This document shows positions 52,991-62,123 of a stretch of DNA of 64,000 nt, piece after piece. The translations under genes were made by a program, and so were the position numbers. The DNA is from Kiloniella litopenaei (lineage in GTDB: Bacteria > Pseudomonadota > Alphaproteobacteria > Kiloniellales > Kiloniellaceae): contig NZ_LANI01000005.1 in NCBI RefSeq assembly GCF_000982415.1, positions 268,336 through 332,335 of the forward strand. The letters are read 5' to 3'. A model generated the notes under the pieces. The model was not told the origin of the DNA. It saw nothing but the letters and a program-made list of their open reading frames with translations, and made no database searches. Every line of letters starts with the position of its first letter. Position 1 is the first letter of the stretch.

Positions 52991-53917
52991 TTAGCCTATT
53001 TGATCCATCTCAGTTTGTACTTTTCTTAAAATATCCGACGCCTCGCTTCCCTGAATACGGGTGATGTCATCTTGGTATTTCAAAAGAACACCCAGGGTAT
53101 CACTGACAATTTCAGGGGCGAGTGAAACGCGATCCAACTGGGTTAGGGCATTCGTCCAGTCAATGGTTTCGGCAATACCGGGCTGCTTGAATACTTCTGG
53201 GTTCCTTCGTAATTCCTGTACAAAAAGAACAACTTCGTTGCTCAACTTTTCGGTTGCATCCGGGGCTTTGAGCTTAAGGATTTCAAGTTCTCGTAGAGCA
53301 TCAGGATAATCAACCCAATGATAGAGGCATCTGCGTTTCAAGGCATCGTGAATTTCGCGGGTTCTGTTTGATGTTATGATAACAATGGGCGGCTCTGCTG
53401 CCTTGATTGTTCCAAGCTCTGGAATGGTGATTTGGTAGTCAGAAAGAACCTCTAGCAAATAAGCCTCAAAAGCTTCATCAGCACGATCCAGCTCGTCGAT
53501 AAGCAAAACAGGGCTTTTACCCTCGTGGCTTTCCAAAGCTTTTAACAAAGGCCGCTTGATTAAAAACTCTGGATCAAACATATCTTTTGAAAGTCGGTCT
53601 CTGTTGGTATCCCCTGCCGCTTCTGCAATGCGAATTTCGATCATCTGCCGGGTGTAATTCCATTCATAAACAGCCGTGTTTATGTCGAGACCTTCATAAC
53701 ATTGAAGACGGACCAAAGGACGGTCGAGAGTTGCCGAGAGTACCTTGGCTATTTCCGTTTTCCCAACCCCGGCTTCCCCCTCAAGAAACAGCGGACGCTG
53801 CATGTTCAATGCCAGATGAATAACGGTGGCAAGAGAACGATCAGCAACATACTTGCCGTTGGCCAAATTTTGAAGAACGTCATCTATGGAAGCAGAGACT
53901 TGATGAGAATTGGGCAT
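52991..53917 (-). CDS. coxD: CoxD-like MoxR-family AAA ATPase
   Basis: A 308-residue MoxR AAA+ ATPase. Walker A is LFLEGEAGVGKTEIAKVLS, Walker B is SPVLLIDELDRADEAFEAYLLE, sensor 1 is IVIITSNRTREIHDALKRRC, and the C-terminal helical lid follows. MoxR proteins remodel metalloenzymes together with VWA partners, and the next gene encodes one. It is the first gene after the terminator that follows the structural genes, so it may have its own promoter or depend on read-through. Confidence 0.9.
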   Translation of the reverse strand: MPNSHQVSASIDDVLQNLANGKYVADRSLATVIHLALNMQRPLFLEGEAGVGKTEIAKVLSATLDRPLVRLQCYEGLDINTAVYEWNYTRQMIEIRIAEAAGDTNRDRLSKDMFDPEFLIKRPLLKALESHEGKSPVLLIDELDRADEAFEAYLLEVLSDYQITIPELGTIKAAEPPIVIITSNRTREIHDALKRRCLYHWVDYPDALRELEILKLKAPDATEKLSNEVVLFVQELRRNPEVFKQPGIAETIDWTNALTQLDRVSLAPEIVSDTLGVLLKYQDDITRIQGSEASDILRKVQTEMDQIG

Positions 53918-53946
53918 GACGTGCTCCGAAGTTGGTTTTGGAACGT

Positions 53947-53987
53947 AAAAAAAGGCCGCAGTTGATCGTAAAAAACAACTGCGGCCT
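53947..53987 (-). terminator. Strong intrinsic terminator after coxM
   Basis: AGGCCGCAGTTG and CAACTGCGGCCT form a perfect 12-bp stem around 11 bases, followed by seven T on the minus strand. It starts eight bases after the coxM stop and separates structural from maturation genes. Confidence 0.92.
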
Positions 53988-53994
53988 AGAAAGT

Positions 53995-54774
53995 TTAGCC
54001 GTTTATTTGTGCAACAGCGCGTTTCGCCAACACCTTGATCAGGTTGGCACGATATTCTGCCGATGCATGTATATCGCTATTTAACCCATCTGAAGGTACT
54101 GAAATGTTATCCAGAGCTTGTGGGGTGAAGCTTGCTGAAAGGGCAGCTTCCATTTCTGTTTGACGGAAAACGCAAGGCCCCGCACCGGTCACAGCTACCC
54201 TGATACCAGAGCCAGTTTTTGCGACCATCACACCAACAATGGCATAGCGTGACGCAGGATTATCGAACTTTATGTAAGCAGCGGCCTCTGGTTTTGGAAA
54301 GGTCACATTGGTGATAATCTCGCCTTCTTCCAAAGCCGTTTCAAAAAGATCGGTAAAAAAATCATCGGCAGCAATTGTGCGTCGATTGGTACAGATGACG
54401 GCATTCAACCCAACAACAGCAGCTGGATAATCGGCCGCCGGATCGTTGTTGGCAATTGATCCACCAATGGTTCCTCTGTTACGAACCTGGGCATCGCCAA
54501 TCCCACTTGCAAGAGATACAAGCGCCGGGATAGTTGCCTTGTTTGCAACTTCGGCATGGGTTGTCATCGCCCCGATTGCCAATTGGTCACCATCTGGACA
54601 AACCCCACGGAGTGATTCAATGGCACTGAGATCAACCAGTGTTTCCGGTTGGGCCAAACGCTGTTTGAGTGTCGGGATCAAGGTTTGCCCACCAGCCAGC
54701 AAAATGGTGTCATCGTTCAAGAGGCTAGCAGCTTCGTCTATGGTAGCTGGACGTTTATAATCAAAATTATACAT
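53995..54774 (-). CDS. coxM: Molybdenum hydroxylase FAD-binding medium subunit
   Basis: A 259-residue medium subunit of a xanthine-oxidase-family enzyme. Family blocks are MYNFDYKRPATIDEAASLL, the FAD-binding ILLAGGQTLIPTLKQRL and IGGSIANNDPAADYPAAV, and EIITNVTFPKP. It passes electrons from the 2Fe-2S clusters of the small subunit to the acceptor. I start at ATG 54774, the standard N-terminus; 13 more codons are open upstream but overlap coxL. The gene is followed by a strong terminator. Confidence 0.92.
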   Translation of the reverse strand: MYNFDYKRPATIDEAASLLNDDTILLAGGQTLIPTLKQRLAQPETLVDLSAIESLRGVCPDGDQLAIGAMTTHAEVANKATIPALVSLASGIGDAQVRNRGTIGGSIANNDPAADYPAAVVGLNAVICTNRRTIAADDFFTDLFETALEEGEIITNVTFPKPEAAAYIKFDNPASRYAIVGVMVAKTGSGIRVAVTGAGPCVFRQTEMEAALSASFTPQALDNISVPSDGLNSDIHASAEYRANLIKVLAKRAVAQING

Positions 54775-54788
54775 GATGCATTCCTCCC

Positions 54789-57140
54789 TTACAGTCCCTG
54801 TGCCGCACGCCATACCTTCTCAGGTGTGGCAGGCATATCGATTTCCTTGCCCAGTGCATTGGTGATGGCATTCATCAATGCCGCTGGTGCAGATATTGCG
54901 CCAGCTTCACCACAGCCCTTTACGCCAAGGGGGTTTGTCGTACATGGGGTGTTGATGGTTTCAACCCGGAAAGTGGGCAGGTCATCAGCACGAGGCATGC
55001 AATAGTCCATGTAGGAACCAGTCAACAACTGGCCGCTTTCCTTGTCGTAGACACAGTTTTCCAGAAGGGCTTGTCCAATACCCTGTGCCAATCCTCCGTG
55101 AACCTGTCCTTCGACAATCATCGGGTTGATCACGTTACCAAAATCATCCACGGCGACCCAATCCACGATCTCAGTTGTTCCTGTGTCAGGATCAATTTCG
55201 ACCTCGGCTATGTGTGTCCCAGCGGGGAAAGTGAAGTTGAGCGGATCGTAGAAGGCTGTTTCGTCCATGCCGGGTTCGACATCATCCGGATAGTTATGTG
55301 GCACATAGGCGGAAAATGCGATCTCTGCCATGGTCATCTTTTTGTCCGTTCCGGCGACCGAGAAAACACCACCGGAATGTTCAATGTCCTCGACCGATGC
55401 TTCCAGTGTATGGGCTGCGATTTTCTTGCTCTTTTCAACAACCTTATCAATGGCCTTCATTATCGCAGAACCACCAACAGCAAGTGAACGGGACCCATAG
55501 GTGCCCATGCCAAAAGGTACTTTGCCTGTATCGCCATGGGATATTTCAACCTGATCAATAGGCACACCGAGTTGATCGGACACAATTTGGGCAAAGGTTG
55601 TTTCGTGACCTTGGCCGTGCGAGTGGCTTCCGGTGAAAACTGTTACGCTGCCCGTTGGGTTAAAGCGAACCTGTGCTGATTCCCACAATCCGACACCTGC
55701 ACCTAGCGAGCCAACCGCCGCTGACGGTGCAATACCACAAGCTTCGATAAAGGCAGAGTAACCAATGCCGCGAAGCTTGCCACGTTGTGCTGATTCAGCT
55801 TTTCGAGCTTCAAAACCACTGTAATCAATAGCAGCCTGTGCTTTGTCCATTGCAAGCGCGTAGTTGCCGCTATCATACGCCATGATGACGGGCGTTTCAT
55901 AAGGATAGGCATCCGGTGGAATAAAGTTTCGTTTGCGAATTTCGCCCGGATCTATCCCCATTTCACGGGCACCGATTTCGATCATTCTCTCGACAACATA
56001 GGTTGCTTCTGGTCGTCCGGCACCACGATAGGCATCAACCGGGGCTGTGTTGGTAAAGCCTGCCTGGACCTCGCAATAGATGGCTGGCATTGTGTATTGA
56101 CCATTCAGCAATGTTCCGTAGAGATAAGTTGGCACTGCAGAGGCGAAGGTTGATAGATAGCAACCCACATTTGCTTTTGTGGATACCTTGAAGCCAAGGA
56201 TCTTGCCATTGGCATCAAAAGCCATTTCTGCATGGGTTTCATGATCACGGCCATGAGCATCCGACAGGAATGATTCAGAACGTTCCGCGGTCCATTTGAT
56301 GGGTCGGTTTAATCTTTTTGTTGCCCAGGCGCAGACAGTTTCTTCGGAATAGATAAAGATCTTTGATCCAAATCCACCACCGACATCCGGGGCAATAACC
56401 CGTAATTTATGTTCTGGGGCAACCGCATTAAATGCTGACAGAACAAGCCTGTGCACATGTGGGTTTTGGCTGGTGGTATAGAGTGTGATTTCATCCGTTC
56501 CCGCATCATATTCACCCAATGCAGCACGGGGTTCCATCGCGTTTGGAATCAGGCGGTTATTCCGCAGATCCATGCGGGTGACGTGGTGCGCTGATGCAAT
56601 GGCCTGTTCTGTTGCTGCGCGGTCACCAAGCTCCCAATCAAAAGACAAATTACCTGGGATGTCATCATGGATTTGTGGGGCTCCACTCGCCAGTGCATCA
56701 CCGACTTCAATAACGTGGGGGAGTTCTTCGTAATCGATTTCGACTAACTCGGAAGCATCCCTTGCCTGTTGCAGGGTTTCTGCAACAACAAATGCAACCT
56801 GATGACCAACGTATTTAACATGACTTACGGCCAATGCAGGATGAGCAGGGGCTTTATGGGGTGTACCGTCTTTGGATGTAATGCCCCATCCACAGATGAT
56901 TGGTCCAATACCATCTGCTTCCATATCCGGCCCAGTTAAAATATCAATAACGCCCGGCGCTTTTAGCGCTTCGCTGGTGTCGATGCTATTGATTTTTGCG
57001 TGAGCATAGGGGGACCGTATGAAGTATCCATATGTTTGCCCGGGCTTGGTGATATCGTCGAGATAGCGTCCTTTGCCGATGATAAAACGCTTGTCTTCTT
57101 TGCGGCGTACAGAGGCGCCAATGCCAGTTTCAGTCGTCAT
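54789..57140 (-). CDS. coxL: Form II CoxL-like molybdopterin-binding large subunit
   Basis: A 783-residue catalytic subunit of the xanthine oxidase / CO dehydrogenase family. Molybdopterin-binding blocks include [18 protein letters not shown] and [22 protein letters not shown]. The active-site loop is AYRGAGR at residues 370-376, and the catalytic glutamate is in [14 protein letters not shown] (about Glu745). True CO-oxidizing (form I) enzymes have AYxCSFR with a cysteine that binds copper. AYRGAGR marks form II, whose substrate is unsettled. All residues needed for a working hydroxylase appear present. It is flanked by coxS and coxM with 2- and 14-bp gaps. Confidence 0.93.
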   Translation of the reverse strand: MTTETGIGASVRRKEDKRFIIGKGRYLDDITKPGQTYGYFIRSPYAHAKINSIDTSEALKAPGVIDILTGPDMEADGIGPIICGWGITSKDGTPHKAPAHPALAVSHVKYVGHQVAFVVAETLQQARDASELVEIDYEELPHVIEVGDALASGAPQIHDDIPGNLSFDWELGDRAATEQAIASAHHVTRMDLRNNRLIPNAMEPRAALGEYDAGTDEITLYTTSQNPHVHRLVLSAFNAVAPEHKLRVIAPDVGGGFGSKIFIYSEETVCAWATKRLNRPIKWTAERSESFLSDAHGRDHETHAEMAFDANGKILGFKVSTKANVGCYLSTFASAVPTYLYGTLLNGQYTMPAIYCEVQAGFTNTAPVDAYRGAGRPEATYVVERMIEIGAREMGIDPGEIRKRNFIPPDAYPYETPVIMAYDSGNYALAMDKAQAAIDYSGFEARKAESAQRGKLRGIGYSAFIEACGIAPSAAVGSLGAGVGLWESAQVRFNPTGSVTVFTGSHSHGQGHETTFAQIVSDQLGVPIDQVEISHGDTGKVPFGMGTYGSRSLAVGGSAIMKAIDKVVEKSKKIAAHTLEASVEDIEHSGGVFSVAGTDKKMTMAEIAFSAYVPHNYPDDVEPGMDETAFYDPLNFTFPAGTHIAEVEIDPDTGTTEIVDWVAVDDFGNVINPMIVEGQVHGGLAQGIGQALLENCVYDKESGQLLTGSYMDYCMPRADDLPTFRVETINTPCTTNPLGVKGCGEAGAISAPAALMNAITNALGKEIDMPATPEKVWRAAQGL

Positions 57141-57142
57141 GA

Positions 57143-57610
57143 TTATGCCTCCATTTCTTTCGCTGCTGCCTGGATGGATTTCACAATATTCTGATAGCCA
57201 GTACAGCGACAGATATTGCCCTCGAGGCCTTCGCGGATAGAGGTGTCATCAAGATTGTCAGACTTGTTAACCAGATCTACAGCGCTCATGATCATGCCTG
57301 TCGTACAAAAGCCACACTGTAAGCCGTGGTTTTCCTGAAAGGATTTTTGCATGGGGTGAAGGTCATTGCCCTTTGCCAGACCTTCAATCGTTGTTACCTC
57401 TGCGCCTTCTGCTTGTACGGCAAGCATGGTACAGGATTTTGCACTGTTGCCGTTGACGTGAACCACACAAGCGCCACATTGGCTTGTATCACAGCCAACA
57501 TGGGTGCCAGTAAGTTTCAGGTTTTCGCGGATAAAAGTCACAAGCAGGGTGTTCGACGATACTTCTGCCGAAACTTGCTTGCCATTAACTGTCATAGATA
57601 CCGTTGGCAT
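57143..57610 (-). CDS. coxS: 2Fe-2S small subunit of the molybdenum hydroxylase
   Basis: A 155-residue small subunit with two 2Fe-2S clusters. The plant-ferredoxin-type set is [15 protein letters not shown] plus a later SC in NSAKSCTML. The second set is [13 protein letters not shown] and [13 protein letters not shown]. Electrons flow from the molybdenum site through these clusters to FAD in CoxM. It is the first structural gene of the SLM series, and its ATG follows the 206-bp gap after coxG. Confidence 0.95.
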   Translation of the reverse strand: MPTVSMTVNGKQVSAEVSSNTLLVTFIRENLKLTGTHVGCDTSQCGACVVHVNGNSAKSCTMLAVQAEGAEVTTIEGLAKGNDLHPMQKSFQENHGLQCGFCTTGMIMSAVDLVNKSDNLDDTSIREGLEGNICRCTGYQNIVKSIQAAAKEMEA

Positions 57611-57816
57611 CGGTTTTCTCCTGTTCGTGGTGTGACAACCCAGAGATTATTTTTATCTTATTTCGTCGTTCTTGGGCTGTTGCCTCTGGGGCGATTGGTG
57701 CACTGCAATGGCGTTTGAATCCGTGCAACGCGATCTTAAGGGCTGGTTCTTTCTAGAACTCTTTTTTGTGTTTAGAATGCGGTATTTCAGTAGTTATGTA
57801 CTTTATCTTGAAGGGA

Positions 57817-58416
57817 CTAGCTGAAAGCATAGATAGCTATGGCGACCAGAATAACACTGGCAATGCCAATATAGATAGCGTTATTGCCCGTAACACTTGT
57901 TGTTGCAACCGTGGTGTCATTTTCGTTGGAAGGGACTTCTGCTGGGGCACTATTCTCGGCTTCTGTCGAAGATCCTGTGGTCGTGATGTTCTGGGAAAAG
58001 GCTTCAAAGAAGTCATCGGCCATTTTTTTTGCAGCTGAATCAACCAAACGCGAACCGATTTGGGCAAGCTTTCCACCAACTTTGGCGTCTACTGTATAGT
58101 TGAGTAACGTTTGTCCATTTTGATCTTCCAGCCAGACTTTAGCTTCTCCCTTACCGAAACCAGCTGCGCCTCCCTTACCTTCTCCAGTTAAAGTGTAGCT
58201 GGTAGGAGGGTTTAGATCTGAAAGTGTTACCTGCCCTTTGAACTTAGCTTTAACGGGGCCAAATTTGGCGGTTAGGCTTGCTTGAAATTCTGTGTCTGAT
58301 GTTTTGTCAACTGTCTCGCAGCCTGGAATTGAAAGTTTCAGTATTTCAGGATCATTCAAGGCTTCCCATACCTTGTCCTGAGGGGCGGGGATCAGTTGCT
58401 GCCCTTCCATTTTCAT
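57817..58416 (-). CDS. coxG: CoxG-like SRPBCC protein with C-terminal membrane anchor
   Basis: A 199-residue protein. The N-terminal 145 residues form an SRPBCC/CoxG domain: MKMEGQQLIPAPQDKVWEALNDPEILKLSIPGCE and YTLTGEGKGGAAGFGKGEAKV. A Ser/Thr/Ala/Glu-rich linker (about 150-178) and a single C-terminal hydrophobic helix, AIYIGIASVILVAIAIYAF, follow. In Oligotropha, CoxG anchors CO dehydrogenase to the inner membrane. The tail-anchor here supports a similar recruiting role. It lies 206 bp before coxS on the same strand, with no clear terminator in between, and is probably the first gene of the operon. Confidence 0.88.
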   Translation of the reverse strand: MKMEGQQLIPAPQDKVWEALNDPEILKLSIPGCETVDKTSDTEFQASLTAKFGPVKAKFKGQVTLSDLNPPTSYTLTGEGKGGAAGFGKGEAKVWLEDQNGQTLLNYTVDAKVGGKLAQIGSRLVDSAAKKMADDFFEAFSQNITTTGSSTEAENSAPAEVPSNENDTTVATTSVTGNNAIYIGIASVILVAIAIYAFS

Positions 58417-58882
58417 TTTGATTTACCTTGTCCGGTTTACCCTGTTTTGTGTTCGCACTTTTTATGCGTTTTTTTGTTTGTTTCAGATTAACTATCGGGG
58501 AAGCTCCAAAATCTTTCTACCCCTTGTGCGTGTTTACACCATTAGAGTGTTTCAACTTTGCGACAAATTTCGAGCTATAATTAGATATGCAATTTTTGCG
58601 TGCTAAGTTTGTGTTTTTACTCTTTTAAGTATGGCTCTGGCTTGTGGTAATTTCAAGCGTCCCTCAATTCTTTCGTGGTAAATGTATCTGGCAGCGAAAT
58701 AAAAATTCTGTGCGCAGGCTTATGTAATCAATCAGATTTTTTGGCTTACTGTGATTGTTTTTATTAATTGGACTCCGGGTGGATTGGGGTATGTGGGGCT
58801 CTGAGTGTGAATGCTTGTGCTATACTTCGATCGTTTAAGGTTATCTTTTTGATTGTAATAGTTTTGATCAAAGGAGGATAAA
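58417..58882. other. Intergenic region without a recognisable gene
   Basis: A 466-bp A+T-rich stretch between coxG and the small plus-strand gene. It should hold promoters for both directions. I see no long inverted repeat, no tRNA and no frame with a good ribosome site. Confidence 0.5.
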
Positions 58883-59098
58883 ATGACGATGACACCAAAA
58901 CGTGTTCCCCATCAGTATTCGGTTAATAATTGCCTTCAATCTGATGGCAATCATGGGGCGTTTTATTTTAAGCGTTTGATGATGGAGAAGATGGGGAGAA
59001 AATATCGAAGCCCCTTGGCTATTTTTCGAGCTATTCGAACAAAGCAAGATCTGGATAGGCCGGATGGGGCTACTGACATGTTTTTTTCTGGAAAATGA
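58883..59098 (+). CDS. Small basic protein of unknown function
   Basis: A 71-residue protein that I do not recognise. It is basic, with a C-terminal part KMGRKYRSPLAIFRAIRTKQDLDRPDGATDMFF and no membrane helix or signal peptide. The case for a real gene is the near-perfect ribosome site AAGGAGG at 58871-58877, five bases before the ATG, much stronger than most sites in this window. It is a single-gene unit in a gene-poor stretch, followed 23 bp later by a 9-bp perfect hairpin. A small regulatory or toxin-like role is possible but not shown. Confidence 0.5.
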   Translation: MTMTPKRVPHQYSVNNCLQSDGNHGAFYFKRLMMEKMGRKYRSPLAIFRAIRTKQDLDRPDGATDMFFSGK

Positions 59099-59120
59099 AG
59101 TAAGCTGCTGCAAAAAAATA

Positions 59121-59145
59121 GCCAATCGGCGGGGGACCGATTGGC
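59121..59145 (-). terminator. Terminator-like hairpin with a minus-strand T run
   Basis: A perfect 9-bp stem, GCCAATCGG/CCGATTGGC, with loop of seven, followed on the minus strand by TATTTTTTT. It could also end the small plus-strand gene that stops at 59098. Confidence 0.6.
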
Positions 59146-59412
59146 AAAGTGGGGATGCAAAGACACTTGGGGAAGATGTGAAAGCCACATCAATCGTGTC
59201 TTGGCATCAGAGCATCGGGGTAGGATGCATCTGGATAAAACCGTTCATATACAAAGGTTTACCGGCGTATATAAGGGTTCAAAATAAAATTGGTACTGGG
59301 GTACGGTACTGACACAAAAGGTACAGACTGGTTATTCGCAGCAGTTTTATTTGCGAATTAATTTATGCCTGTAGTAAGCCTGAAAAAAATTAAATAATAA
59401 TTAATTTCCCCA

Positions 59413-59438
59413 ATAAGGCGTAGATAGATACGCCTTAT
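59413..59438. terminator. Perfect 10-bp hairpin
   Basis: ATAAGGCGTA and TACGCCTTAT around GATAGA. On the plus strand GGTTGCTTTTTGG follows. On the minus strand it lies 41 bp past the 63-residue gene and may serve as its terminator. Confidence 0.5.
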
Positions 59439-59479
59439 GGTTGCTTTTTGGCTTCATGAAATTTTGAGAGAAGCTGTTT

Positions 59480-59671
59480 TTAAGCTGTTCTGGAAAGAGC
59501 CAGAATGTAGCGTGTTTTCCAGTTGCTTACGGGTGAAACCAAGGCTTTCAAGAACATGCCGAAGAGCTTATGTGCTTCTGCAGATCTGACTTTACGCGCA
59601 TTTTGAAAGTGGATGCTCATATCAGCAGCGTTTAAATCAAAATCTATGGTAGAATCGAGTGCATTTCTCAT
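59480..59671 (-). CDS. Small protein of unknown function
   Basis: A 63-residue protein with an acidic start (STIDFDLNAADM) and a basic, amphipathic middle, HFQNARKVRSAEAHKLFGMFLKAL. It faintly recalls short alphaproteobacterial proteins of the RSP_7527 and DUF1127 kind, but I cannot confirm either. GAGGA lies eight bases before the ATG, supporting translation. A perfect 10-bp hairpin follows the stop at 59413-59438. It is divergent from the LysR gene starting at 59785. Confidence 0.45.
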   Translation of the reverse strand: MRNALDSTIDFDLNAADMSIHFQNARKVRSAEAHKLFGMFLKALVSPVSNWKTRYILALSRTA

Positions 59672-59784
59672 TTGTCATGTCCTCATCGGTCTAATTGTTT
59701 CCTTGAGAATAAGATAAGCATTTCTAGCGGAAATGATAATAGGTCTTGTTGGATAAGGATTATATAGTTTATTTTGATAATACT

Positions 59785-60711
59785 ATGGATGTAATTAGCG
59801 ACATGACTGTATTTGTCGAGGTCGTTGCTGCTGGCGGAATGACCGCGGCAGGGCGGAACCTCAATTTATCAGCTGCTGTTGTCAGTAAGCGCATTGCAAA
59901 CCTTGAAGAACGACTTGATGCTCGTTTGTTAAATAGAACGACAAGACGGTTAAGTCTGACGGATGAAGGCGCTGGTTATTATGTCCGCTGTAAATCTATC
60001 CTCGAAGATATTGCAGATGCTGAGGCCGCGCTTTCTGGTCTGGCGGGACATGTGAAGGGTACCTTGAAAATAACGGCGCCATCATCTTTTGGGCGTAAGC
60101 ATATATCACGTTTGTTACCAGAGTTCCTAAAGCAATACCCGGACGTATCTATTCAGGTGAGCTTGACAGATCAGATTGTTGATATGGTCCAATCCGGCTT
60201 TGATTTGGCAATTCGTACTGGTGAACTGAAAGACAGTAGCTTGATTGCGAGGAAGTTAAGTCCAGCGCGGCGCGTGGTTTGTGCTTCGCGTGATTATCTT
60301 GCGAAAGAGGGGGTGCCAAAACACCCACAGGATCTTGTCCATCATAACTGTCTGGTGCTTGGTTATCCTGGGGGTGTACATGATCACTGGCACTTCAAGG
60401 GGCCTGAGGGGCAAATAGATGTTAAGGTCAAAGGCAACCTAGAAACGAATAACGGCGAAATCTTACGAGATGCGACAAAGGCAGGTATTGGTATCGCGAT
60501 TAAATCCACCTGGGATATTGGCGATGAACTTAAAGCCGGGGAGTTGATACCTATCCTGAGAGAGTTTGAATTGCCCAGCGCAGCTGTTTATGCCCTTTAT
60601 CCAAACAGAGAACATTTACCCGCCAAAACCAGATCGTTTATTGATTTCCTCGAAGGTAAGTTTGGTAGTGAACCCTATTGGGATCGGGGAATTCGTCTAG
60701 AAGATATCTAA
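59785..60711 (+). CDS. LysR-family transcriptional regulator
   Basis: A 308-residue LysR regulator of the CrgA/DmlR-like subgroup. The helix-turn-helix is MTVFVEVVAAGGMTAAGRNLNLSAAVVSKRI, followed by ITAPSSFGRKHISRLLPEF at the start of the effector domain. I start at ATG 59785; 13 open codons upstream look non-coding. Its target is not obvious: it is divergent from a 63-residue gene and convergent with the sugar dehydrogenase gene. Relatives act as activators or repressors of nearby oxidoreductases. Confidence 0.88.
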   Translation: MDVISDMTVFVEVVAAGGMTAAGRNLNLSAAVVSKRIANLEERLDARLLNRTTRRLSLTDEGAGYYVRCKSILEDIADAEAALSGLAGHVKGTLKITAPSSFGRKHISRLLPEFLKQYPDVSIQVSLTDQIVDMVQSGFDLAIRTGELKDSSLIARKLSPARRVVCASRDYLAKEGVPKHPQDLVHHNCLVLGYPGGVHDHWHFKGPEGQIDVKVKGNLETNNGEILRDATKAGIGIAIKSTWDIGDELKAGELIPILREFELPSAAVYALYPNREHLPAKTRSFIDFLEGKFGSEPYWDRGIRLEDI

Positions 60712-60738
60712 CAGAGTTTTGTTGATGGACTCGTCATT

Positions 60739-61875
60739 TTAGTTGTGTGGGCTAAGGCGATAGAGGGCGCCGTTATTTGAATCCGTCAGGATATAGAGAA
60801 GGCCATCCGGGCCTTGCTTTATTGCGCGAATGCGCCCTACTTCTTCGGTTAGTAATCTTTCTTCATGAATAACTTTGTTGTTTTTGATTTCCTGTCTAAC
60901 CAGAAGTTTAAACTTTAAGGCGGTCGTAAAAAGATTACCTTTCCAGCTTGCAAAGGTATCCGCGGAATAAAAAGTTATACCGGCAGGTGCGATAGATGGT
61001 GTCCACTGGTGGATAGGTTGTTCCATGTCAGGGTGGTGTGTTCCTTCGCCGATTGAGCCCAAAATGTATTCTTTTCCATAGGTGATAATGGGCCATCCGT
61101 AATTTATCCCCCCTTTGAGGCGGTTTATTTCATCACCACCACGGGGGCCATGTTCGCTGATCCACATTTCACCGGTTTCCGGGTGTTTTGTCAGCCCCTG
61201 TGGATTGCGGTGCCCATAAGAAAAAATTTCAGGAAGTGCATTGTCGCCCTCCGGGAAGAAAGTGTTGTTGGCGGCGGCGCCTTTATCATTCAGGCGCAAT
61301 ACTTTACCGGCATGCGAGTTTAGGTTTTGCGCATTATCACGGTTCCCACGGTCACCCACCGTCATAAACAACATACCGTTGTTATCAAATTCAATACGTG
61401 ATCCATAGTGCTTGGTCGTGTTGGATCCCGTATCAGCAATAAATATAGTTTGTGGATTGATAAGTTTTTGCCTGACAAATTTGGCTTGGGCCAATGCAGT
61501 GGTTGAGCCTGTTGGCAAAGGATGGCTATAGGTGAAATAGATCAGCTGATTTTTCTCGAATTCCGGGTGGATTGCTATATCAAGTAATCCGCCTTGTCCT
61601 CTTGTTTTGACCTCGGGAAAAGTGTTCAGGGGGATATTGAGAAGGGAATTGTCTTGATAGAGCTTAAGTCCTTTTTCCCGTTCCGTAATCAATAAGTTTC
61701 CGTTCGGTAGAAAAGCCATTCCCCATGGGTGGTCCAATCCATCTGCAAGCAGCTCGAGTTCGAAATTTTCTTTTTCACTTTGAAATATCGTAGGGGAGGC
61801 GATGACGGTTTGCTTGGCTGTCACTGCAACCGCGATAAAAGCAAGCCAGATTACCAGAAAGGTGTTTTGAACCAT
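60739..61875 (-). CDS. PQQ-dependent sugar dehydrogenase-family protein, exported
   Basis: A 378-residue beta-propeller protein of the soluble glucose/sorbosone dehydrogenase (YliI/Asd) family. A signal peptide covers about residues 1-27. Family blocks are LDHPWGMAFLPNGNLLITEREKGL, GGLLDIAIHPEF, YSYGHRNPQGL-like, ISEHGPRGGDEINRLKGGINYGWP and IRAIKQGPDGLLYIL. Members oxidise aldose sugars in the periplasm using PQQ. Two start codons are possible (61887 and 61875); the second gives a cleaner signal sequence. No PQQ synthesis genes are in the window. Confidence 0.87.
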   Translation of the reverse strand: MVQNTFLVIWLAFIAVAVTAKQTVIASPTIFQSEKENFELELLADGLDHPWGMAFLPNGNLLITEREKGLKLYQDNSLLNIPLNTFPEVKTRGQGGLLDIAIHPEFEKNQLIYFTYSHPLPTGSTTALAQAKFVRQKLINPQTIFIADTGSNTTKHYGSRIEFDNNGMLFMTVGDRGNRDNAQNLNSHAGKVLRLNDKGAAANNTFFPEGDNALPEIFSYGHRNPQGLTKHPETGEMWISEHGPRGGDEINRLKGGINYGWPIITYGKEYILGSIGEGTHHPDMEQPIHQWTPSIAPAGITFYSADTFASWKGNLFTTALKFKLLVRQEIKNNKVIHEERLLTEEVGRIRAIKQGPDGLLYILTDSNNGALYRLSPHN

Positions 61876-62123
61876 GTCGCACTCCATAGATACATGACAA
61901 GTGATTTGAGTGTGTCTAATTCCTTACAACCATCATGGCTTATGACGGCGGTAAAAGACAGGTTTGCTTGAATTATTGTGATCAGATTTCTGTGAAGTAA
62001 ATTTTTCTGAGAACATTTTCCCGTTTTATTAAATTGTTCCTGCGCTCGAATTTCTAGACCCTTGGCATAATCGGAACTGATATGTGTAGATCCTGATTTC
62101 AGGCTAAAAAAACGAGGGATATA

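Larger units (their letters stand above)
59099..59479. other. Hairpin-rich region without a protein gene, possible small RNA
   Basis: This 381-bp stretch holds four separate inverted repeats: GCCAATCGG/CCGATTGGC (59121-59145), ATTCGCA/TGCGAAT (59334-59358), AAATTAA/TTAATTT near 59386-59407, and ATAAGGCGTA/TACGCCTTAT (59413-59438). Four GGTAC/GTAC words cluster at 59291-59325. On the minus strand the first hairpin is followed by TATTTTTTT, as in an intrinsic terminator, although no minus-strand protein gene ends nearby. A minus-strand small RNA ending at about 59112 would explain it; this is inference. Confidence 0.4.

Noticed and set aside
62070..62095. Possible sigma-54 promoter (TTGGCAT) before the HemL-like gene
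   Set aside because: The -12 GC element is missing at the required spacing.
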